Source: M0108 sp044228795 (GTDB lineage Bacteria; Pseudomonadota; Gammaproteobacteria; Chromatiales; Chromatiaceae). From it: a DNA stretch of 64,000 nucleotides. The notes below the pieces were generated by a model that did not search any database, was not told the DNA's origin, and saw nothing but the letters and a program-made list of their open reading frames with translations. The position numbers and the translations under genes were made by a program. The stretch is taken from positions 142,033 to 206,032 of the forward strand of contig JBGAUE010000002.1 of the NCBI GenBank assembly GCA_044228795.1, read 5' to 3'. This document shows, piece after piece, positions 26,256-35,250 of the stretch (position 1 is the first letter of the stretch; each line of letters starts with the position of its first letter).

Positions 26256-26409
26256 ACACAAGCCTGATACGGCTATCAAACCTCTTTATTGACCGAGGCC
26301 GGATAATTTTGTACGGTTTTACTCGGGTATCAGAAGTTGTCTGCCCATGGGTGGGGTCCGCACCCGCTGGCCCTGACACCAGCTTACCGCTCGCATACGG
26401 AGTGACACC

Positions 26410-27276
26410 ATGAAGCACTTGACCTTTGCAAGCATGATCATGGCCCTAGCCTTCAGCCTGCCTGGGGTTGGCCACAGTGAGGAGACACCCGCAGGCCAGG
26501 AACTGTTCCAGAAACATGGATGCACCAACTGCCACGGAGCCGACGGCGTCCACCCAACGTCGCGGTACGTCCCTATCCTCAGAGGTAAACCTGCCGGATA
26601 CATCTTTGAGAACGCCTCCGCGATCTTCAGTGGACAGCACAAGTCCGAGAAGACCCATTTTATGCACGATCAATTTTGCATCGGCGACGCCAAGGAAGAA
26701 GGGTGCTATCCGGCCCCAAATCAGGCCGACCTGCGCCTGATCGCTGATTGGCTCGGCGGTGACAAGGCATTGTCCGAGAAGCACAAAACCGAGCTGGGTC
26801 TCTATGTAACCTCCGTAGATGCCTACAGGCGTCTCCAAGATTTGGGCGACAAGGCCCTGTTGATCGACGTGCGCACCCGGGCAGAGGTGGCCTTTCTAGG
26901 CATGCCGACCATCGCTGCCGCCAACATCCCTTACATGAAGCCGGACTTCGAAACCTGGGACGAGGCAAAGCAAAACTTCAAGATGGTCCCCAACAGCGAG
27001 TTTACCGTCCGCGTGGAGGGACTCTTATCGAAACGCGGGCTCAGCAAGGATACGCCCATCTTCCTCATCTGCCGTTCCGGGAGCCGTAGCGCCAAGGCCG
27101 CCAACCTCTTGGGGCTGGCCGGGTATAAGCAGGTCTACACCGTAACCGACGGCTTTGAGGGTGGCCAAATAAAGGAAGGCCCGCGCAAAGGGGAGCGCGT
27201 CGTCAACGGCTGGAAGAACGCGGGCCTGCCCTGGACCTATCAACTCGACAAGGACGTCATGTATTTTGACCTCTAG
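26410..27276 (+). CDS. Periplasmic cytochrome c - rhodanese fusion protein
   Basis: A 288-residue protein with a signal peptide (cleavage near GHSEE, about residue 23). The N-terminal class I cytochrome c domain binds one heme at C38-x-x-C41-H42. A C-terminal rhodanese domain spans about residues 130-280, with LIDVRTRAEVAFLG and the active-site loop CRSGSRSA (Cys221), which can carry a persulfide. The fusion suggests sulfur transfer coupled to electron transfer in the periplasm, fitting a sulfur-oxidising bacterium; the exact reaction is inferred. The ATG has GGAGTG just upstream. A dyad (27327-27358) follows the gene. Confidence 0.87.
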   Translation: MKHLTFASMIMALAFSLPGVGHSEETPAGQELFQKHGCTNCHGADGVHPTSRYVPILRGKPAGYIFENASAIFSGQHKSEKTHFMHDQFCIGDAKEEGCYPAPNQADLRLIADWLGGDKALSEKHKTELGLYVTSVDAYRRLQDLGDKALLIDVRTRAEVAFLGMPTIAAANIPYMKPDFETWDEAKQNFKMVPNSEFTVRVEGLLSKRGLSKDTPIFLICRSGSRSAKAANLLGLAGYKQVYTVTDGFEGGQIKEGPRKGERVVNGWKNAGLPWTYQLDKDVMYFDL

Positions 27277-27326
27277 GCTGACGCAGATGGAGGTGGTGCT
27301 TGAGGCCGAGGATGGTGACGGTGACC

Positions 27327-27358
27327 CTAGGCGTTCGGAATCTAAGCTTTCCGCCTAG
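27327..27358 (+). terminator. Possible hairpin after the cytochrome c-rhodanese gene
   Basis: Perfect 7-bp inverted repeat CTAGGCG ... CGCCTAG with an 18-nt loop, about 50 bp after the stop codon and between two converging genes. There is no T-tract, so it may be a weak or factor-dependent terminator. Confidence 0.3.
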
Positions 27359-27500
27359 ACCCAGTGACCGGGCCATGTGAACAACTTAAAGTCCACCATA
27401 CCGGCCGACCAGGCAGGCCCAAACACCATCGCCACTAGCGCCAGGGTGACCCTGTGCGCCTGGGCGTGGAGAATAGTGCTTACAAAACTGGACAAGGCGG

Positions 27501-28616
27501 CTAATCGTCGCCTTCGCTCCCGGTGTAAACGCGCATGATGCGGAAGGGGGGCTTGGCGCCGTCCACTCCGCCGTTCAGGGGTGGGGCGCGGTGGAGTTGG
27601 TTCACGGCAATATAGAGCCAATCAGGCTCTCCGAAATCCAAGGCGTCGGGCCACTGCAGGCGATCGTCCACGACCAGGGTCTCCAGCTTGCCGTCCGGGC
27701 TCAGGATGCTGATGGCGTTGCGACCCAGGTCGGTGAAGTAGTGATTGCCGGCGGCGTCGGTGGCGGCGCCGTCTGAGAGGGGTTTGGGTCCGACTCTGGC
27801 GATGGCGGCGGCGATGGATGCGTCGTCCGCCCCCTCGCGCAGCAGCCGGGCCGGGACCTGGTACCAGGTCGTGCCGTTCATGGCCCCGAAGTACAGGGTC
27901 TCGCCGTCGGCGGAAAGGGTGATGGGATTGACCGCGATACGGGCTGGTTTGACCTTGCCGTCTGGCCCGCGCCCTCCGACGACCCGACCTGCGACGACCA
28001 GGTCCAGATTCTCCGCTTGCAAGGCCGGCGAGGCGGTAAAGCGCCGGGAGGCGCGCTTGTCGAGGTCCAGGATCACCAGCGCGGGCTCATGGCTGCCGCC
28101 CGGGTCGGCGATGTAAACAAAGCCCCGTTCCGCATCCACGGCCAGATCGTTGAGAAAGGAACCCGCAGGTGCGGTCTCGGCCGGAAAGTCATAGCGAAAG
28201 ACCAGCTGGCCGTCGGCGAGGGCGAAGGCCAGCAGCTTGGGCGGCTGATCAGGCTGGTGGGTGGGGTCTCCCAGGCCATTGTCGAGCACCCACAGGCGGT
28301 CCTGGCCGTCGATCCGAATGCCCAGGGCGCTATTCAACACCTCCGGACCCGAGCCGAAGGCCCCGTTCCAAGCCGAGTCCGGCCAGGGCCGATAGCTATT
28401 GGGCCCGGTAACCTCGATGAGTTGGGCCTCGGCGCGGCGGAATTGGTGAACCGTGGCAAAGACGCGCCCCGACCCGGTGACCGCGAGATTACCGGGGTTG
28501 ATGGGCAGCTCCGCCACCGCCTCGATGGCGCCGGAGAGCAACTGTTCCCCAGCCGGGGCCGGCAGGGTGGTGAGCGACGGTAGGACTAACAGGAGGGCGG
28601 CAAGGGCGGGACGCAT
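27501..28616 (-). CDS. Exported beta-propeller protein of the MRJP/Yellow family
   Basis: A 371-residue protein with signal peptide (cleavage after APAG, about residue 22). Repeated blade-like segments (DRLWVLDNGLGD, FLNDLAVDAERGFVYIADPG, ALDFGEPDWLYIAVNQLHR) match bacterial members of the major royal jelly protein/Yellow family, six-bladed propellers with no settled enzymatic role in bacteria. LDNG, NDLAVD and the C-terminal VNQLHR segment are typical family positions. It starts 13 nt after the PIG-L gene and closes a same-strand series of exported enzymes. Confidence 0.8.
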   Translation of the reverse strand: MRPALAALLLVLPSLTTLPAPAGEQLLSGAIEAVAELPINPGNLAVTGSGRVFATVHQFRRAEAQLIEVTGPNSYRPWPDSAWNGAFGSGPEVLNSALGIRIDGQDRLWVLDNGLGDPTHQPDQPPKLLAFALADGQLVFRYDFPAETAPAGSFLNDLAVDAERGFVYIADPGGSHEPALVILDLDKRASRRFTASPALQAENLDLVVAGRVVGGRGPDGKVKPARIAVNPITLSADGETLYFGAMNGTTWYQVPARLLREGADDASIAAAIARVGPKPLSDGAATDAAGNHYFTDLGRNAISILSPDGKLETLVVDDRLQWPDALDFGEPDWLYIAVNQLHRAPPLNGGVDGAKPPFRIMRVYTGSEGDD

Positions 28617-28629
28617 GGCATTCTCACAA

Positions 28630-29655
28630 TCAAGGGACGCTGTAAACGCTCGGGCTGTCAGGCAAGCGGTTCATGCCAGGACGGGTCGGTGGATAACGTT
28701 CAAACTGCTCCTCCAAACCATCGGAGCAGTCCCCGCAAGTAAGGCGCCTGATCAGGTCGATCTCGGCATAACCTGGCAAAATTCCAATCCCCGTCCTGGC
28801 CTCAAACCAGATGGGATGAGAACTCTGGCTGACATAGGTACTGGTAACGCCCCACCAGTAGTCGGCATAGGTGGTCTCCAGGACGCTGGACCAGTCGGAA
28901 CGATCGAAGGTCAGATCTCCCACCTGGCGCTCCAACGACTTGAAGTACCAACCATGTTCACGCAGACCGTAAAGTGGGGGACGGGGTAAGCCGGGACGAT
29001 CGAAAAACCCGCCCCGGTGCAATGCACGGACGATCTGGCCCAACCCCTGATGCTGGGGATGGGCCCAGGTCTCGTCCGGATTCATGGTGATGATGATGTC
29101 CGGCCGGGCAAGGCTGACGACCTTTCCCAGCCGTTGGACCAGGAGGTTCTGGTCCCAGTTGTTGACACCCTTATCCCAACTATCCTCGAAATCGGCGTCG
29201 ATCAAGGTGGACAAGAAAAAGACCGCGGAGACTCCATGCCTGCCCATGCCGGAGAGAAATTCAACCCGTCTTTGTTCGGCCAGTTGATAGGGTGAGGCGA
29301 TTTGACGCAGATGTGGCCCATCTGGTGGCTGAGTCAGCCAGGTGTCTGGGCCTGGAGCCTGTTCGATGAGAATGTCTTGATCCCGGTCGGGATCATAGTC
29401 GTGGCGAATGGCCTGTACCACGCTGCCACCCTCGCCGTTGGTAACCAGGGCGACGGCAACATACCAGCCACGTTCCTTGAAGCGACCCAGGTTGAATAAG
29501 GTCTCGTCATCGGGATGGGCGGTGATCAGCAATACCCGGGGGGATGAGCCAAGGCCGTCCGAATCGTCCTGATCCGCGCAAGACCAGAACAGGGGGACCA
29601 GCAGCAACAGGCCTAGCATGGGCCAAGGAGAAGGATTTTCATGGCGATTGCGCAT
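28630..29655 (-). CDS. PIG-L/LmbE-family deacetylase, lipoprotein
   Basis: A 341-residue predicted lipoprotein (lipobox LFWSC, C26) of the PIG-L/LmbE superfamily of Zn-dependent N-acetylglucosamine de-N-acetylases. The metal site AHPDDE lies at residues 46-51, and the later conserved His appears in WAHPQHQGLGQIVRAL. Family members deacetylate GlcNAc-linked small molecules or glycans; the substrate here is unknown. Lipid anchoring on the outer side is unusual compared with cytoplasmic LmbE enzymes. It is 28 nt after the S66 carboxypeptidase gene and 13 nt before the MRJP-like gene, so these three are probably co-transcribed. Confidence 0.85.
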   Translation of the reverse strand: MRNRHENPSPWPMLGLLLLVPLFWSCADQDDSDGLGSSPRVLLITAHPDDETLFNLGRFKERGWYVAVALVTNGEGGSVVQAIRHDYDPDRDQDILIEQAPGPDTWLTQPPDGPHLRQIASPYQLAEQRRVEFLSGMGRHGVSAVFFLSTLIDADFEDSWDKGVNNWDQNLLVQRLGKVVSLARPDIIITMNPDETWAHPQHQGLGQIVRALHRGGFFDRPGLPRPPLYGLREHGWYFKSLERQVGDLTFDRSDWSSVLETTYADYWWGVTSTYVSQSSHPIWFEARTGIGILPGYAEIDLIRRLTCGDCSDGLEEQFERYPPTRPGMNRLPDSPSVYSVP

Positions 29656-29683
29656 GGGGTTGATCCCGGGCTAAGTCACTGGA

Positions 29684-30850
29684 TCAGGCCAGGGTTTGGT
29701 CGATCCTCTTGTCCAGGGGCCCAAATTCCAGGGTAGCCAGGGCGCCATTGACGAGGATGAGTTGCGGTGGCAGATGCCCGATATCCATGTCGTAGATAAT
29801 CGGAAGGCTCAGGTCACCCAGGGCATCGAGCAGGGCGTCCCGTTGGGTGAAGCCTTCGATAGTTTCGGCGGCCGTCCGTCCGATCAGGATTGCCTGGGCA
29901 TTATTGAACCAACCGGCCATTTTCAGTTGGTGGAGGGCGCGACAATACTGGGCGGTATTGAAGTCGCAACTATCCAGGTAAATCAGCAAACCCTCCGGGG
30001 CATAAGAGAGGGAGAACTTCCTGAGGTCGCCATAGGCCGATCCGCACAAGATACCGATCACGTCCAGGGTTCCGCCGATGAGACGGCCCGAAACCTGGAC
30101 CTGATAATCCGGGTTATGTTCCTGATGCAGACAGCGCCATTGGACCGGGGCCGTCCGATCAAAGTGCGTGATGTCAGGTGGTAGCTGTTCCCAGTCGCTG
30201 TCGTGCGGTTGATAGCGGTCAGCGGCATGCTGGGAGAAGGTCAAACCCGGCGCCAGGGTCACAACCTGGTGCCAATAGGCCAGGCCCGGGGCAGTGGGGT
30301 AGATGGGACACTCCCATAAATTGGTGCCGGACAGAGTCGCGATACCAGTCATAAGGGTGTAGGGGAGCATGAAGGTACTCAGATCCGAGTAGCCCAGGAT
30401 CCATTTGGGGCGGGCCTCGCCCAGGACCTCGAAATCAAGGAAGGACAGGATATCGATGAGGAGTTCCCCGCCATTAGGAGGGAATACCGCCCCAATATCC
30501 GGGTCCAGCAACAGGCGCTGGAGTTCGTCAGCGCGCTCGGGCGCCGGGGCGCTCAGCAAGCCCTCGCCCCAGAGGCAGTCTCCCTCCTGAAAGCCGTAGC
30601 CCAGATTTTCCAGCGTCCCATAAGCAAACCGCATGCGCGGCTCAAGTTGGGGCTTGACCCCCGCCGAAGGGGAGGTAATACCCATAACATCACCCGGCCG
30701 GAGGGGGGCAGGGAAACGGACCCGCTTACTCACGATTTCCCCGGACTGGGCGCCACAACCCGCCAGCCCCGAGAGGCCAACCCCAGTGGCACCGCCGAGA
30801 ACACCAAAACCCGCTAAGCGCAGAAATTGCCTTCTATCCGCGGACACCAT
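29684..30850 (-). CDS. LD-carboxypeptidase (peptidase S66) with Tat signal and lipobox
   Basis: A 388-residue enzyme of the LdcA family, which removes D-Ala from the tetrapeptide of peptidoglycan or cleaves related LD-peptides. The nucleophile Ser lies in GYSDLSTF and the catalytic His in DIGHLPPQL. The frame can start at 30904, but ATG 30850 places the twin-arginine motif DRRQFLRL near the N-terminus, followed by a hydrophobic stretch and LAGC. This suggests Tat export and lipid anchoring, whereas E. coli LdcA is cytoplasmic. The gene follows potC by 50 nt. A MccF-like self-immunity peptidase is an alternative subfamily. Confidence 0.85.
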   Translation of the reverse strand: MVSADRRQFLRLAGFGVLGGATGVGLSGLAGCGAQSGEIVSKRVRFPAPLRPGDVMGITSPSAGVKPQLEPRMRFAYGTLENLGYGFQEGDCLWGEGLLSAPAPERADELQRLLLDPDIGAVFPPNGGELLIDILSFLDFEVLGEARPKWILGYSDLSTFMLPYTLMTGIATLSGTNLWECPIYPTAPGLAYWHQVVTLAPGLTFSQHAADRYQPHDSDWEQLPPDITHFDRTAPVQWRCLHQEHNPDYQVQVSGRLIGGTLDVIGILCGSAYGDLRKFSLSYAPEGLLIYLDSCDFNTAQYCRALHQLKMAGWFNNAQAILIGRTAAETIEGFTQRDALLDALGDLSLPIIYDMDIGHLPPQLILVNGALATLEFGPLDKRIDQTLA

Positions 30851-30900
30851 CCACCTCGTCAATACCTGGGTTTTGCAACGAATCGAGGCACCGGCGCCCG

Positions 30901-31698
30901 TCACACTCGCCGGCGCGCCATGGCCAGGCCGGCGATGATCACCGCCAGGGACACGAATAGGAGGATCAGGGAGGCCAGGGCATTGATCTGGGGCGAGAGA
31001 CCCAAGCGCACGCTCGAATAGACGACCATGGGCAAGGTGGTAGAGGCTGGCCCGGCGACGAAACTAGCGATGACCAGGTCGTCCAGGGACAGGGTGAAGG
31101 CCAGCAGCCAGGCGGACAGCAGGGCGGGTGCCATAAGAGGCAGGGTGATGCGCAGATAGACCACCAGGGGCCGTGCGCCCAGATCCAAAGCCGCCTCCTC
31201 CAGGGAGCGGTCCATTTGCGCCAGTCGCGCGCGGATCACCACGGTGGCATAGGCCATGCTAAAGGTGATGTGGGCGATGGCGATGGTGGTAAAGCCACGC
31301 CCATCGGGCCAGCCGATCACTTGCTGCATGGCGACAAAGAGCAATAAGAGAGACAGACCGATGAGGACGTCCGGCATGACCAGGGGTGCCGTGAGCAGGA
31401 GTTCGAAACCGCCGCGCCCCCGAAAGCGCCCGTAGCGGACCAGGGCCATGGCCGCCAGGGTGCCGAGGATCATCGCCAGGGTGGCGTTCACCGTCGCGAT
31501 ACGGACGCTCAACCAGGCGGCGTCGAGGATCTGGTCATTGCGCAGCAACTCGCCATACCAGTGGGTCGAAAAGCCGCCCCAGACGGTCACCAGGCGCGAG
31601 GCGTTGAAGGAATAAATGACCAGCAGCAACACAGGCACATAGAGAAAGGCGTAGCCGAAGGCCAAGAGGCTGCGGAGGGGCCAGCGACGGGCCTTCAT
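30901..31698 (-). CDS. potC: Polyamine ABC transporter permease PotC
   Basis: Inner-membrane permease of 265 residues with six expected helices. The ABC-permease EAA loop is EEAALDLGARPLVVYLRITLPLMAPAL, where the transporter ATPase docks. It pairs with PotB to form the channel for putrescine/spermidine uptake. Its ATG overlaps the stop of potB by 4 nt, so translation is coupled. Length and sequence pattern match E. coli PotC/PotI. Confidence 0.93.
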   Translation of the reverse strand: MKARRWPLRSLLAFGYAFLYVPVLLLVIYSFNASRLVTVWGGFSTHWYGELLRNDQILDAAWLSVRIATVNATLAMILGTLAAMALVRYGRFRGRGGFELLLTAPLVMPDVLIGLSLLLLFVAMQQVIGWPDGRGFTTIAIAHITFSMAYATVVIRARLAQMDRSLEEAALDLGARPLVVYLRITLPLMAPALLSAWLLAFTLSLDDLVIASFVAGPASTTLPMVVYSSVRLGLSPQINALASLILLFVSLAVIIAGLAMARRRV

Positions 31699-32639
31699 GA
31701 CTCGCCCTCCAGATTAGACTGCCAGCGTTGCAGGGCGACGAAGGGCACCACCAACACCGCCAGTAACACCAAGGCCAGGGCCGAGGCCAGAGGCCAATCC
31801 TTATTGGCAAAGAATTCGGTCCAGAGCATACGCCCGACCATGAGAGAATCGGGCCCGCCGAGGAGGTCCGGGATGACGAACTCACCCACCGCCGGGATAA
31901 AAACCAGCAGGCTCCCGGCCAGGATGCCGGACAGGGACAGGGGCAGAGTCACCCGGATGAAGGCCCGCCAGGGCCGGCAACCCAGATCTGCCGCCGCCTC
32001 CAGCAGGGTCAGGTCAAGGCGGCTGAGGGTGGCATAGAGGGGTAGGACCATGAAAGGCAGGTAGGAATAGACGATGCCAATATAGACTGCCAGCGAGGTG
32101 TGCAGGATGGTCAGGGGCTCGTCGATCAAACCCAGATATATCAAAAAGTTGTTAAGCAGGCCATTGTTCTTGAGGATACCGATCCAGGCATAGACGCGAA
32201 TCAGGAAGGAGGTCCAGAAGGGCAGGATGATGAGCATCAGCAGGGGGACCCGCCAGCGCTCCCGGGCAGTGGCGATGGCGTAGGCCATAGGATAGCCGAT
32301 GACCAGACAAAGGAAGGTGCAAACCAGTCCGACCCAGAGGGAATTGAGGAAGGCGGCGCGATAAAGCTCATCCTCCCACGTCAAGCTGTAGTTACCCAGG
32401 TTGATGCGAATCTGCAGTACCGAATCGTTCAGCCAGTCCAGTAGATCCGAATAGGGTGGCTGGGCTAACAGGGGCTCCGCCAGGCTGATCTTGAAGACGA
32501 TGACGAAGGGAAGGAAAAAGAAGAGCAGCAGCCAGAAATAAGGCAAGCCGATGTTGACCCAGCGCCCCGGTTGCCAGTGCCCCAGGCGCGGCATCCAGCC
32601 CCGCCAGCCCTCGGCCCGGGTATGGTAATTCTGGCTCAT
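31695..32639 (-). CDS. potB: Polyamine ABC transporter permease PotB
   Basis: A 314-residue permease partner of PotC. The first helix starts near residue 30 (GLPYFWLLLFFFLPF), and the EAA loop is LEAAADLGCRPWRAFIRVTLPLSLSG. The frame continues upstream into potA, but ATG 32639 begins the expected cytoplasmic N-terminus (MSQNYHTR) and leaves a 47-nt gap after potA. The N-terminal tail is slightly longer than in E. coli PotB. Confidence 0.93.
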   Translation of the reverse strand: MSQNYHTRAEGWRGWMPRLGHWQPGRWVNIGLPYFWLLLFFFLPFVIVFKISLAEPLLAQPPYSDLLDWLNDSVLQIRINLGNYSLTWEDELYRAAFLNSLWVGLVCTFLCLVIGYPMAYAIATARERWRVPLLMLIILPFWTSFLIRVYAWIGILKNNGLLNNFLIYLGLIDEPLTILHTSLAVYIGIVYSYLPFMVLPLYATLSRLDLTLLEAAADLGCRPWRAFIRVTLPLSLSGILAGSLLVFIPAVGEFVIPDLLGGPDSLMVGRMLWTEFFANKDWPLASALALVLLAVLVVPFVALQRWQSNLEGES

Positions 32640-32686
32640 AGGGAGGCCCTTCCCCTGTACCCTTGGCGGGCGCGGCTCGTCATGCG

Positions 32687-33829
32687 CTAATCCGTCAGGA
32701 CCACGCCGCAGAGGGGTGACCAGGCCATGGTCACCTCCTGGCCCCAAGTCAACTTCTGCTCGGTTCGGGGGTGGATGTTGGCCAGGGTCATGGTCGCCAT
32801 GCGCTCCGGCGAGACGCGGATGTGGTAGATGGAGACATCCCCCAGATAGGCGATATCCTGGACCTGACCCGTGACGCAATTCTCGCCAGGGTCCGCGCAC
32901 TCTTCGCACAAACGCATTTTCTCCGGCCGCACGGCAACCGCCACGGGCGTCCCCAGAGCCAGAGGCTGGCGGCAGCGCACGCGCAGGGTCAGTCCGCCCT
33001 CCCCCGCTACCAGAACCTCATCCCCATCCCGGGCAGACACCTTGCCCTCGAAGAGATTGACCGAACCGATGAAGCTCGCCACCAGACGCGAGTTAGGGTA
33101 TTCGTAGATGCCCGTGGGGGTATCGACCTGCACGACTTGACCCGCGTCCATGACCGCGATGCGGCTGGACATGGTCATGGCCTCTTCCTGGTCGTGGGTG
33201 ACGGTCACAAAGGTGATACCGATGCGCTCCTGCAACTTGACCAATTCGAATTGAGTGTGGACGCGCAGCTTCTTATCGAGGGCACCCAGGGGCTCATCCA
33301 GCAAGAGCAGCTTGGGGTGCTTGGCCAGGGAACGTGCCAGGGCCACGCGCTGGCGCTGGCCTCCGGAGAGTTGATCTGGCCGGCGTTTGCGCAAGTCGCC
33401 GATGTGCAGCAGGTCCAACATCTCGCCGACCCGCTCGACGCGCTCAGCCCGGGGCATTTTCTCCTGGCGCAGGCCAAATTCGATGTTGGCCTCCACGCTC
33501 ATGTGGGGAAAGAGGGCATAGGACTGGAACATCATGTTCACGGGCCGTCGATAGGCCGGGATATCGGTAACATCGGCGCCATCGATCCAGAGACGGCCGC
33601 TCGTGGGGCTGTCCAGCCCGGCCAGCAGGCGCAGCAATGTGGTCTTGCCACAGCCGGAACCACCCAGGAGGGAAAAGAACTCCCCCTGATAGATATCCAG
33701 GCTGACGCCGTTAAGCGCCTGGACCGCGCCGAAGCGACGACTCACACCCTCGATGCGCACATAGGGCCTGGCCCTGGGGTCCTGCCAGGCCTCCAGGACA
33801 CCCTGTTCCTGGTCTTCTAGGCTAGACAC
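32687..33829 (-). CDS. potA: Polyamine ABC transporter ATPase PotA
   Basis: ATP-binding subunit of 380 residues that energises polyamine import. It has Walker A GGSGCGKTT, the ABC signature LSGGQRQRVALAR, Walker B LLLLDEPLGALD and the switch His in VTHDQEEA. A C-terminal TOBE-like regulatory domain (VRPEKMRL ... GQVQDIAYLGDVSIYHIRV) is typical of PotA/PotG. The gene starts 24 nt after the binding-protein gene and leads the potABC set. Confidence 0.96.
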   Translation of the reverse strand: MSSLEDQEQGVLEAWQDPRARPYVRIEGVSRRFGAVQALNGVSLDIYQGEFFSLLGGSGCGKTTLLRLLAGLDSPTSGRLWIDGADVTDIPAYRRPVNMMFQSYALFPHMSVEANIEFGLRQEKMPRAERVERVGEMLDLLHIGDLRKRRPDQLSGGQRQRVALARSLAKHPKLLLLDEPLGALDKKLRVHTQFELVKLQERIGITFVTVTHDQEEAMTMSSRIAVMDAGQVVQVDTPTGIYEYPNSRLVASFIGSVNLFEGKVSARDGDEVLVAGEGGLTLRVRCRQPLALGTPVAVAVRPEKMRLCEECADPGENCVTGQVQDIAYLGDVSIYHIRVSPERMATMTLANIHPRTEQKLTWGQEVTMAWSPLCGVVLTD

Positions 33830-33853
33830 TGGCTTCCCGCCTACCGGCCCGGA

Positions 33854-34945
33854 TCAGCGGTTGGCCTTGAGCCGGGTCCAGATGCGGTTGAGTTCACGCA
33901 TCTCCTTGTCGCTGGGCTCCTTCAGGGTAATCAAGCGGGCACGGGTCTCCTTGGAGGGGTAGATGCCGGGGTCCTGGCGTACGGACTCGTCCAGAAACTC
34001 CGTCGCTGCCAAGTTGGGGTTGGCGTAATTGACAAAGTTGGAGGCGTTGGCAATCACCTTGGGGTCCAGGAGATATTCGATGAAAGCCAGGCCCTGGGCG
34101 GGATTGGGTGCATCCTTGGGGATGGCCATGACATCCACCCACAGGACAGCGCCCTCCTTGGGCACCAAGTAGGCCACCTTGACGCCATTGCCGGCCTCTA
34201 TGGCCTTGTCCCGGGCCTGGAGCACATCCCCGGAATAACCCTGGGCAATACAGATGTCGCCGTTGGCCAGATCGCTGATGACCTGGGAGGTATGAAAATA
34301 GCGGATGTAGGGATGCACGGCCTTGATGAGATCCTGGACCGCCTTCAGGTCTTTCTTATCGCGGCTATTGGGATCCTTGCCCAGATAGAGTAGAGCAGCA
34401 GCGAAGACCTCGGTCGGATCGTCAAAGAGGGTCAGACCGCAACTGGCCAGCTTCTTAGCCTTTTCCGGATCGAAGACCAGGGCCCAACTCGCCACCGGCT
34501 CCTCACCCAGGGCTGCCTTGACCTTATCGACGTTGATTCCGAGCCCAGTGGTGCCCCACATATAGGGCACCAGGTATTTGTTGTCTGGATCTATATCCTT
34601 TAGAGAACCATAGATCTCCGGGTCCAGGCTTTTCAGGCCCGGCAACTTGGACTTGTCCAGTGCCTGGTAGATGCCGGCCTTGATCTGGCGCGCGGCGAAG
34701 GGTCGAGCGGTGGGAAATACGAGGTCATAGCCGCTGGAACCCGCCAGGAGCTTGGCGTCCAGGATCTCGTTACTGTCGTAAAGGTCCAGCACCGCCCGGG
34801 TGCCCGTGCGCTCCAGGAAGCCCGACAAGGTGTCCTCAGCGAAGTAGTCGTTCCAGTTGTAAATGTGGACGATCTCGTCCGCCGCGCCCACCGCCATTGG
34901 GGAGAGCAGGGTGATCAAGGCAATCTTCATGAGGAACTGACGCAT
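33854..34945 (-). CDS. potF: Polyamine-binding periplasmic protein (PotF/PotD type)
   Basis: Periplasmic solute-binding protein of 363 residues delivering putrescine or spermidine to PotABC. Signal peptide MRQFLMKIALITLLSPMAVGA, then the family start EIVHIYNWNDYFAEDTL. Conserved aromatic and acidic positions for amine binding are seen in YMWGTTGLGINVDKV and WVDVMAIPKDAPN. ATG 34945 is preferred to the far upstream frame start because it opens the signal peptide, although the ribosome site is weak. PotF versus PotD specificity cannot be settled here. An 8-bp GC hairpin lies in the leader. Confidence 0.9.
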   Translation of the reverse strand: MRQFLMKIALITLLSPMAVGAADEIVHIYNWNDYFAEDTLSGFLERTGTRAVLDLYDSNEILDAKLLAGSSGYDLVFPTARPFAARQIKAGIYQALDKSKLPGLKSLDPEIYGSLKDIDPDNKYLVPYMWGTTGLGINVDKVKAALGEEPVASWALVFDPEKAKKLASCGLTLFDDPTEVFAAALLYLGKDPNSRDKKDLKAVQDLIKAVHPYIRYFHTSQVISDLANGDICIAQGYSGDVLQARDKAIEAGNGVKVAYLVPKEGAVLWVDVMAIPKDAPNPAQGLAFIEYLLDPKVIANASNFVNYANPNLAATEFLDESVRQDPGIYPSKETRARLITLKEPSDKEMRELNRIWTRLKANR

Positions 34946-34988
34946 GGCTGTAGGGTCCCGAGGTGAACTTGGTAAAGTTAAAACCCGC

Positions 34989-35013
34989 TCCCCACCCGCA
35001 ACGATTGGGTGGG
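34989..35013 (-). promoter_or_regulatory. Leader hairpin upstream of potF, terminator-like
   Basis: Perfect inverted repeat CCCCACCC ... GGGTGGGG with a 9-nt loop, 45-70 nt upstream of the potF start. Read on the minus strand, it is followed by AGCGGGTTTTAACTTT, a T-rich run, so it could act as an attenuator or as an mRNA-stabilising leader hairpin. It lies in the 305-bp divergent spacer between potF and the OmpA-type gene, which holds no other recognised feature. Confidence 0.4.
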
Positions 35014-35250
35014 GGAACGGGCTGGGCAACAAACCCAGGAAACTTTCCTATTCTGCATGGGCGGCGGAACCTTGTCATCCGCGCCGAACCATCTTTTGAT
35101 CAGGGTGGCAGCGAATTCAGCGCCACGCTCAGACCCCGAATTAACACTGCCCGCCCTCCTGCCCATGGGATAAACTGGCGATGCGCGACCCGTCCCCTGG
35201 GCAAGTCCCCACCAAGATGACCCGGCACTAAAAGTTCAATGGAGGAGAAG

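Noticed and set aside
32771..33820. 349-codon plus-strand frame opposite potA
   Set aside because: potA has every ABC ATPase motif; the opposite frame has none.
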